Source: JBBDWJ01 sp040902925 (GTDB lineage: Bacteria; Acidobacteriota; Terriglobia; Bryobacterales; UBA6623). Taken from it: a stretch of DNA of 8,674 nt. Below, one piece after another: positions 1 through 5,402 of the stretch. Location: the NCBI GenBank assembly GCA_040902925.1, contig JBBDWJ010000038.1, forward strand, positions 1 through 8,674, read 5' to 3'. A program made the translations under genes and the position numbers. Position 1 is the first letter of the stretch, and each line of letters starts with the position of its first letter. The notes below the pieces were generated by a model. It made no database searches. It was given only the letters and a program-made list of their open reading frames with translations, and had not been told where the DNA came from.

Positions 1-389
1 TTGAGTGCGTCCAGGTCCTCCACCCCGGCCCTCGGCCGCGCATAGGTCAGGTGTAACAACCGAGGGCGTCCGAAGCATTGTGTTCGATCACGTATTCTTA
101 GGGTTCGAGAACGGTTTTATCTACTCGTGGCCACCGGCTCGCGACGCCAAGCCCCGAAATGAAACCTTGACGTTGTTACGGGCAACGTGCGTTGAAGCGC
201 CCCGATAGGACAGAGAAACTCAACCTTCGGAAAACAAGTGCATCTGACAGCCGTCCTTTTCCCTATTTCAGACCTACAGCAGATCTTCAAACAGCATACC
301 GCATAATGGGCTCCCTAGCAAAAACCTTCCAGCATATAGTGCTCAGCCTGAAGGAAGCTGGACTGGTCCAGAGACCTCTTAACTTATAG

Positions 390-425
390 GCGAAAGGCGA
401 AAGCGAAAAGAAAGCGAAAGCGAAA
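390..425. repeat. GCGAAA short tandem-like repeat
   Basis: Five GCGAAA units lie at 390-395, 397-402, 403-408, 414-419 and 420-425, separated by zero to five purines. The tract is almost pure purine on the plus strand, with C only inside the unit. Its complement is a TTTCGC tract. It sits about 270 bases beyond the stop codon of the minus-strand NHL gene. It looks like a simple-sequence tract that could vary by slippage. No function is evident. Confidence 0.75.
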
Positions 426-494
426 AAGGGACGCCGCCCGATTTCTGCCACATTCATTCAACTCTCGTCGCAACCTTTGGATTCTGCTGATGTT

Positions 495-523
495 AGCTAA
501 GGCGCGGTGAGCCGGCCTTAGTT
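495..523. other. Strong stem-loop in the intergenic region
   Basis: CTAAGGC (497-503) pairs perfectly with GCCTTAG (515-521). Inside, CGG (505-507) pairs with CCG (512-514), leaving one bulged G (504) and a TGAG tetraloop. A G-T and an A-T pair extend the base of the stem to 495-523. The result is a stem of at least ten base pairs. No T tract follows on either strand, so it is not a standard intrinsic terminator. It could be an RNA structural element, a 3'-end stabilising hairpin or a palindromic repeat of the REP type. Finding other genomic copies would separate these options. Confidence 0.55.
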
Positions 524-616
524 CATGCCCGATCATGTTCGCTCTCGATTATTGTTGTACATCAATGGAGATGTGTCGAGGGGGATAGCGCGACAGCCGT
601 CACCAGCGACTCCGGG

Positions 617-650
617 GGTGAGTGAATTGAGGATGTCACCTTTTTTTTTT
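617..650 (+). terminator. Possible intrinsic terminator with T10 tract
   Basis: GGTGA (617-621) can pair with TCACC (636-640) across a 14-base loop, and ten consecutive T residues follow at 641-650. G-U pairs could lengthen the stem outward. This gives plus-strand transcripts a weak hairpin with an excellent U tract. It faces the end of the NHL gene, which arrives on the minus strand at 691, so it would suit a convergent arrangement. No plus-strand gene upstream is recognised inside the window, so what it terminates is unknown. Confidence 0.4.
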
Positions 651-690
651 GTCCCGCTCGCCCTGATCTCCCCGCCCGACGCGACGGTGG

Positions 691-3432
691 TTACTGGAAC
701 ACCACCGTTACGCGGTTGGCTTCCACTCCTCGTACGGTGAGGGCGATCTCGACCTCGCCGCTCCCGATCAGGCTGCGCGGGATGGGGCCGATGTTGACCT
801 GGTCGAGTCCGGGGAACTCGGTTTGCGCGGCGGCTCCCAGGATGGGCACCGCTACTCCGCCGACGCGCGCCACGATATTGGCGACATCGCCAAAGCCGCG
901 CACGCCGGTGCCGAACAGCAGCAGATAGACGGCATCGCTTTCCGAGCCGAGGCTCACCGGAGTGGGGGTGGCTCCATCGGCGAGCGTATGGGATGTCCGT
1001 TCGCCGCTGGCGGGGATGGTGAGCGCCACGGCGGCCGCGACGCCCGTGCCGCTGTTGTTGGCCGAGAACAGCGCCGGCGAGACGCTCTCCAAGCGGATTT
1101 CGGCGGTCGCGATGCCTACTCCGTTGCGGCGCACGATGACGGTGGCGAGTCCGGTGGAAGCGCCTGCCGGAATCACGCAGTTGATCTGTCCGGCCGAGAC
1201 GAAGTAAAGCCCGGCGGGGCGGGGATTGCCGATGCTGTCGACGATCTCGACGCTGGCGCCGCCGAGTTCGGAGACCGTTCCGTTGCCGATCAGCAATTCA
1301 GCGGCGAGATTTTCGCCATAGGCCGAGATGATCGAGCCGGGCGCGGCGGAATCAGCGGCTCCGTTGGCGGCGTTGACAATGGCGACCTGCCCGGTCTGGA
1401 TGGCGCCGGGGGTGAGCTTTCGAATGCGGTGGTTCAGAGCATCGGCGATGAAGATGTTGCCTTCGTCATCGACTTCGACGGCGGTCGGGTAGTAAAGGTT
1501 GGCCAGAGTGGCCGGGCCGCCGTCGCCCGTCGACCCTTCCGCGCCTTGTCCGGCGATGGTGTGGATCACGCCGCCGGCTGTGACCATGCGAATCGCGGCG
1601 TTGCGCGTGTCGGCAATAAGCAGCGTGCCGTCTTCGGTGACCGTAACGTCGTAGGGGTTGAGCAGGCGGGCTTCGGTGGCCGGGCCTCCGTCGCCAAGGT
1701 AACCGGCGGCGCTTCCGGCGACGGTGGTGATGACGCCACTGGTGTCGATTTTGCGAATGCGGTGGTTGTTGTTATCGGCGAGGAACACGTTGCCTTCCTG
1801 ATCGACGGCGATGCCGGCGACGAAATCGATCTGCGCCGCCGTGGCGGGGCCGCCGTCGCCGCTGAAACCGCGCGTGCCGGTGCCGGCGACGATCTCGTCG
1901 GCGCCGCCGGGCAGAATGCGGTGCAGCCGGTATCCGAACGCCTCGGCGGCGTAGACGGATCCATCGCGCCGGTCGACGGCGAGTCCATAGGCCTCCAGAT
2001 TCGTCACGATGGTGCTGATGGCGCCGCTGGCGTCGATCTTGCGGATGCGAGAATTACTGGAATCGGCGATGAAGATGTTGCCCGCGGCGTCGCGATCGAT
2101 AGCGCGGGGAAGAGCGAAGAGAGCCTCGCTGGCGGGTCCGCCGTCGCCTGAGGAACCGCGCGTGCCGTCGCCGGCCACGGTGTTGATCGAGCCGCCTGCG
2201 TTCACGCGGCGGATGCGATGGTTGTCGGTGTCGGTGATGTAGAAGCCTCCGGCGCCATCGAGAACCAGGCCCTGCGGGTTGAACAGGGTGGATTCGGTGG
2301 CCGGTCCGCCGTCGCCCCCGAAGTTGCCGTTGCCCGCAACCGTCGAGATGATTCCAGACGCGTTGACGTATCGAACATTGTGGCTATCGGGATCGGCGAA
2401 ATAAAAACCGCCATCGGGAGCGAGGGCAACCTGGCTCGCGAAGCGGAAGGAAGCCGCGGTGGCCGGGCCGCCGTCGCCGTTGGAGGCGGAGCCAGTGCTG
2501 CGCGCCACGGTCAGCAGCATGCCGCCGGGCAGCAGCTTGCGAATGCGATTCGGCTCGACGATGAACATCGTTCCGGCCGCGTCGAACTCGACATCCTGCG
2601 GCGAGGTAAGACGAGTTTCCAGCGCCGGTCCGTCGTCGCCTGAGGTTCCGCCGCCCACTACCGTCTGAATAATGCCGTCGGCGCCGACGCGGCGAATCCG
2701 GTTATTGGTCCCATCGGCGATGTACAGAATGCCATTGGCGTCCACTCCCACGCCTTGCGGGTCGGCAAGCTCGGCATTCACGGCCGGGCCGCCGTCGCCG
2801 GAAAAACCGGACACGCCCGTACCGGCGACGAGTTCCAGGATGCCGGCGGGGGTGATCTTATAGACACGATCGACCACCCAACTGGAAAAGTAGAGCGTGC
2901 CATCGGGCGCCAGGGCGATGTGATCGGGAAACTGCAGCCGTGCCTGCGTGGCGGGGATTCCGAAATCCAGACTACCGCCTCCGCCCGCGTAGGTTCGGAT
3001 CGTGCCGTCCGGGCTGACGATGCGGATATACGAAGACTGGCTCTCGCCAATATAGAGATTGCCCTGGGCGTCGACGTCGGTGGTGCGGGGATTGTTCAGG
3101 CGAGCCTCGGTGGCCGGGCCGCCGTCGCCGCCGAAGCCGGTCACTCCGGTGCCCGCGACCAGGCGGATGGCGCCATCGGGCGAGAGCGCGCGGACGCGTG
3201 CGCCGGAATTTTCGGTGATCAGCAAGGTTCCGTCGCCCAAAAGCGTGACGCCCTCGGGAAGGTTCAGGGCAACTTCGGGTCCGGGCTCCCCATCCACGTC
3301 GGCGGAACCGGCAACGGTGGAGATCGTATAGGCCTGCGGCGCGTTCTGCGCGCTGCCTGGAATGATCGCCGCCGTCAAGGCAAGCAGCAGGATAAGCAAC
3401 TGAGCCGAGCTTCGTTGCCGAATCGTATACAT
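691..3432 (-). CDS. Secreted NHL-repeat protein with Solibacter-type C-terminal domain
   Basis: Encodes 913 aa. Residues 1-28 form a signal peptide: basic start, leucine-rich core at 11-22, likely cleavage after GSA. Residues ~35-680 carry about 12 NHL-type propeller units with a spacing of ~53-57 residues. Each resembles 'P-x-x-VAVD-x-x-GN-hydrophobic-ADxxNHRIRK...G-I-x-TVAG'. Most linkers hold GDGGPAT or a close variant, at about residues 102, 212, 319, 373, 429, 525, 580 and 636, with GDDGPA at 266. Units near 155-200 and 477-516 lack this linker. Residues ~685-912 match the C-terminal domain of Solibacter families (TIGR03437-like): an NAANGAADSAAPGS start, then FVSAGQINCVIPAG, then a GTGVRGFG turn. 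NHL propellers generally bind proteins, carbohydrates or other ligands; no catalytic residues are evident. The chosen ATG is the only start that keeps the signal peptide complete, although the nearest GGAG lies just 2 bases from it. The protein probably acts outside the cytoplasm. Its ligand is unknown. Confidence 0.93.
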   Translation of the reverse strand: MYTIRQRSSAQLLILLLALTAAIIPGSAQNAPQAYTISTVAGSADVDGEPGPEVALNLPEGVTLLGDGTLLITENSGARVRALSPDGAIRLVAGTGVTGFGGDGGPATEARLNNPRTTDVDAQGNLYIGESQSSYIRIVSPDGTIRTYAGGGGSLDFGIPATQARLQFPDHIALAPDGTLYFSSWVVDRVYKITPAGILELVAGTGVSGFSGDGGPAVNAELADPQGVGVDANGILYIADGTNNRIRRVGADGIIQTVVGGGTSGDDGPALETRLTSPQDVEFDAAGTMFIVEPNRIRKLLPGGMLLTVARSTGSASNGDGGPATAASFRFASQVALAPDGGFYFADPDSHNVRYVNASGIISTVAGNGNFGGDGGPATESTLFNPQGLVLDGAGGFYITDTDNHRIRRVNAGGSINTVAGDGTRGSSGDGGPASEALFALPRAIDRDAAGNIFIADSSNSRIRKIDASGAISTIVTNLEAYGLAVDRRDGSVYAAEAFGYRLHRILPGGADEIVAGTGTRGFSGDGGPATAAQIDFVAGIAVDQEGNVFLADNNNHRIRKIDTSGVITTVAGSAAGYLGDGGPATEARLLNPYDVTVTEDGTLLIADTRNAAIRMVTAGGVIHTIAGQGAEGSTGDGGPATLANLYYPTAVEVDDEGNIFIADALNHRIRKLTPGAIQTGQVAIVNAANGAADSAAPGSIISAYGENLAAELLIGNGTVSELGGASVEIVDSIGNPRPAGLYFVSAGQINCVIPAGASTGLATVIVRRNGVGIATAEIRLESVSPALFSANNSGTGVAAAVALTIPASGERTSHTLADGATPTPVSLGSESDAVYLLLFGTGVRGFGDVANIVARVGGVAVPILGAAAQTEFPGLDQVNIGPIPRSLIGSGEVEIALTVRGVEANRVTVVFQ
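1509..3129 (-). repeat. Repeated DNA core encoding the GDGGPAT linkers of the NHL units
   Basis: A GC-rich core that reads GDGGPAT on the minus strand recurs about every 160-170 bases. The 19-base form TGGCCGGGCCGCCGTCGCC is present identically at 1509-1527, 2460-2478 and 3111-3129, and one base differs at 2781-2799. Variant copies lie near 1674, 1840, 2130, 2296 and 2620. The repeat follows from the duplicated protein unit, but the near-identity at DNA level suggests recent duplication or gene conversion between blades. It also makes the region prone to recombination and to mis-assembly. Confidence 0.8.
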
Positions 3433-3671
3433 CGCTCCATCATAGCGGCTGCGGCGCTCACACGCATATCGTCCGCCTGCGGCATATTGTGACCAGTTCG
3501 ACGAGTTTGGCGCGCCCGGGGAGTGGATGTGGACGAGGTTGAAAGAGACTACATTTAGATTTAGGGATAGGATGATCGAGGAATCGGCAGCGCTTTGGGA
3601 GAACCTGGCGCGGAATCCTCCGTTGCGTTGCCGGCAACAAGCGCACGGCTTTTGCCGCTACCTACGCCTTT
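3433..3671. other. Spacer between the PD40 protein gene and the NHL gene
   Basis: These 239 bases separate two minus-strand genes. No coding frame is convincing. They presumably hold the NHL gene promoter, but no clear -35/-10 pair stands out. Two items are visible: an ATTTAG-ATTTAGG tandem at 3553-3565, about 120-130 bases upstream of the NHL start, and a perfect 12-base palindrome GTTGCCGGCAAC at 3627-3638, just downstream of the PD40 stop. The palindrome is not followed by a T run on the minus strand, so it is not a classical terminator. Read-through from the PD40 gene into the NHL gene is possible. Confidence 0.5.
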
Positions 3672-4955
3672 TTAATGATCAAGGGAGCGCAAATAGCGGC
3701 GGACGGCGAAGAGACCGATCTCTCTATCTCGCGGCTCTACCCAACAGGATTCCGCTTTGACCAACTCGTGCCGCGGCTGCGGCGAAACAGCAGGCGCGCA
3801 TAGACGAACTGCCGCACCGGACACAGCTTCCGCCGCCGGACACAAACCCGCCGCGGAAATCCGCTGAATGCGCGGTTCGCCGCCTTTGCCGGCAACGAAC
3901 AGGATTTCCTTGCCATCGCTGCTCCAGACCGGACCCGCAGCGCCGTGCCCGGTCATGGTTAACTGCCGCGGCTCCCCGCAGGCGGTCCAATTCTCGTTGA
4001 GGGCGAGCGAGTGGATCTCGCTGCTGGTAAGGGTTTTGAGCCGTTCGAAGGCCAGTTGCCGGCCATCGGGCGAGAAGGCCGGGCTGCTGTCGCCCCACCA
4101 GCCATTCGGCGGCGTGGTGAGGCGCTGCGACTCGCCGGTTTCGAGCGACAACAGGAACAGGCCGGCAGGCGCGGCGGGCGATTCGCGATCGAGGAAAACC
4201 AGGCCCTTGCCATCGGGCGTCCAGGCAAGGTACGACCCTGCCTCGCGCTCCCAAGTCCCTTGCGCTGTCTTCACCTCGCGCTCAGCTCCGCCCACGCTCG
4301 GAATCAGCATCACCTTGAGCTCTCCGGGGTCGGTTTGCCGGACGAACGCGAGGGAACGCCCGTCGGGGGCCCAAACCGGGCTGAAATCCGGGGCGGCGGC
4401 GGTCGTCAGCCGAACCGGATCGGCCAGGCTGGTATCCAGCGATCTGACGTAGATGTCGACGTTGCGGCCACCGTCGCCGCTCCAGCAGAAGGCCAGCCGG
4501 TTGCCGTCCGGGGAAAGGCTCGGATATTCCTCAATGCCCGGATAGCTGGTGACGGGAAGCGGCGAGCGTTGGGGCGCCGGAGCGGGCGGCTCACGCCAAA
4601 CCCCCAACAGGATTCCCAGCGCTCCCAGCGAGGCGGCCGCGGCCCAAACCAAGGGCAGCCACCGCCGCCGGTCGCGCGCCGGCGCCGGGGCGGCGGCCTC
4701 GACTTTTTGGTCGCGGCGACGCCACCACTCGTCGACTTCCGACCGGTAAGCGTATACCGCGACACCGCGCCTCTGACGGTGGCGGTGTACCGGCAAGCCC
4801 AGCGACTGCTCCCAGCGCCGCACGGTGCGGACGTCTCGCCGGAAGTAGACGGCGATCTCTTTCCACGAATCCAGCCGCCCGTTCGGGCTCTCGTCGATGG
4901 TTGATGAAGTTCCCCCGGGGATGGGTAACGTTCCCTCGGCAAGGGATTTAGGCAT
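3672..4955 (-). CDS. Membrane-anchored HTH / PD40 (TolB-like) propeller protein, probably C-terminally short
   Basis: Encodes 427 aa. Residues ~29-80 form a MerR/excisionase-like helix-turn-helix: LDSWKEIAVYFRRDVRTVRRWE, then a wing reading VYAYRSEVDEWW, a module frequent in Acidobacteriota. Residues ~99-119 are a single hydrophobic transmembrane helix. PD40 units follow at about 141-172, 188-218, 240-270, 288-318 and 338-366, with signatures PSLSPDGNRLAF, PVWAPDGRSLAF, AFSPDGRQLAF and PVWSSDGKEILF. A degraded sixth begins at APAVSP (387-392). This predicts a cytoplasmic DNA-binding head and an extracytoplasmic propeller, possibly a membrane one-component regulator. Relatives usually carry more PD40 units and are often over 600 aa. 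Here the chain ends in an atypical tail (ELVKAESCWVEPRDREIGLF), so a nonsense or frameshift truncation is plausible, but neither other frame clearly restores the repeats. The start has a good ribosome site. The DNA target and sensed signal are unknown. Confidence 0.87.
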   Translation of the reverse strand: MPKSLAEGTLPIPGGTSSTIDESPNGRLDSWKEIAVYFRRDVRTVRRWEQSLGLPVHRHRQRRGVAVYAYRSEVDEWWRRRDQKVEAAAPAPARDRRRWLPLVWAAAASLGALGILLGVWREPPAPAPQRSPLPVTSYPGIEEYPSLSPDGNRLAFCWSGDGGRNVDIYVRSLDTSLADPVRLTTAAAPDFSPVWAPDGRSLAFVRQTDPGELKVMLIPSVGGAEREVKTAQGTWEREAGSYLAWTPDGKGLVFLDRESPAAPAGLFLLSLETGESQRLTTPPNGWWGDSSPAFSPDGRQLAFERLKTLTSSEIHSLALNENWTACGEPRQLTMTGHGAAGPVWSSDGKEILFVAGKGGEPRIQRISAAGLCPAAEAVSGAAVRLCAPAVSPQPRHELVKAESCWVEPRDREIGLFAVRRYLRSLDH

Positions 4956-4962
4956 CCTAAAT
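4946..4962. promoter_or_regulatory. Perfect 7-bp inverted repeat centred on the start codon of the PD40 gene
   Basis: ATTTAGG (4946-4952) and CCTAAAT (4956-4962) are exact reverse complements separated by CAT, which is the minus-strand ATG. In DNA this is a 17-base operator-like dyad. In the minus-strand mRNA it would place AUG in a tight three-base loop next to the ribosome site. The half-site ATTTAGG also occurs at 3559-3565 upstream of the NHL gene. Autoregulation by the encoded helix-turn-helix is a hypothesis. Coincidence is possible, because half of the dyad also encodes residues 2-4 (PKS). Confidence 0.4.
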
Positions 4963-4970
4963 TCCTCTCC
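4963..4970 (-). promoter_or_regulatory. Ribosome binding site of the PD40 protein gene
   Basis: On the minus strand, GGAGAGGA lies 7 bases upstream of the ATG at 4955-4953. This is a near-ideal Shine-Dalgarno match at ideal spacing. It supports the start at 4955, which also leaves the helix-turn-helix module intact. Confidence 0.75.
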
Positions 4971-5389
4971 GACGCCGCTCGCTAAACTGCGGAATTACAG
5001 AAAGTTACGGACCAGGGCTCATCCGCCGGCGCAGGCCTTCCCGCTTGTGTCCACGCAAAGGGAAAAAACCCGCAACCGATTCGAATCCAGTAATCGCGCC
5101 CTGGGGCGGGAACGGCTCAGCGGAGTGGGGAGGCCGCCGCCCGGAATGATAACGTTTACACCGGATCATCGTACTAGAACGCCGAAAAATTGGCAAGCTG
5201 TTACCGTTTCTGCACGGTGCAAGGGTGGACATCGCCGAATGTCCGTCAATGTCCCTTGTGCCAAATTGCGCTGGATGCCAATCTTGGTCGATGCAGCGCC
5301 CTCCCCTGGGTCCGACTCACGGGCCTCCGCCAACTTATTGTTTCCGCGAAGAAACCGTCGCCCCTGTCGGCGCGGCCCGGCTCAATCCC

Positions 5390-5396
5390 AGGAGGG
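5390..5396 (+). promoter_or_regulatory. Ribosome binding site that fixes the di-heme oxidoreductase start
   Basis: AGGAGGG ends 6 bases before the ATG at 5403. It decides the start: the longer in-frame version beginning near 5190 would add 71 residues without similarity to anything and would bury the signal peptide. Confidence 0.8.
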
Positions 5397-5402
5397 ACCC
5401 TT

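Larger units (their letters stand above)
1..690. other. Non-coding stretch downstream of the NHL-repeat gene
   Basis: No convincing gene is visible here. The short open frames (for example 192-389 from TTG, and 525-740) have no good Shine-Dalgarno site, no recognisable domain and unremarkable composition. GC content is visibly lower than in the rest of the window. The stretch holds a GCGAAA repeat (390-425), a strong stem-loop (495-523), a smaller inverted repeat ACGTTG/CAACGT (170-188) and a hairpin followed by T10 (617-650), each described separately. At the left edge, minus-strand bases 59-1 can be read from a TTG as LLHLTYARPRAGVEDLDAL, which looks protein-like. Nineteen codons without a clear ribosome site are too few to call a gene. 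The region may be the 3' end of neighbouring transcription units or may hide a small RNA. Confidence 0.6.
4956..5402. other. Divergent intergenic region
   Basis: These 447 bases lie between two genes that point away from each other, so promoters for both should be here. No -35/-10 pair is convincing on either strand. A perfect palindrome GATTCGAATC sits at 5078-5087. Next to it on the minus strand is a T6 run (5068-5063), which together with a CGATT/AATCG pairing gives a weak terminator-like arrangement. An ACCGT/ACGGT inverted repeat is at 5203-5218. The reading frame of the downstream gene stays open back to about 5190, but that part has no domain or ribosome site and precedes a clear signal peptide, so I treat it as non-coding. 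Confidence 0.55.

Noticed and set aside
192..389. 65-codon frame in the left intergenic region
   Set aside because: TTG start, no ribosome site and no recognisable motif. It is probably a chance frame.
823..2151. 442-codon open frame on the plus strand
   Set aside because: It is the antisense shadow of the NHL repeats. Its GG/AV-rich periodic sequence mirrors the repeat unit, and it has no ribosome site or domain.
1509..3129. CRISPR-like array
   Set aside because: The regular ~160-base repeats encode the NHL linker in one continuous reading frame; the spacing and size do not fit CRISPR.
4011..4904. 297-codon open frame on the plus strand
   Set aside because: It is antisense to the HTH/PD40 gene and shows no domain; the minus-strand product has well-formed repeats.
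5050..5150. tRNA gene suggested by a TTCGAATC loop
   Set aside because: No matching T-stem, acceptor stem or anticodon arm can be formed on either strand.
5190..5402. N-terminal extension of the di-heme oxidoreductase
   Set aside because: The frame is open, but a strong ribosome site and a signal peptide place the start at 5403.
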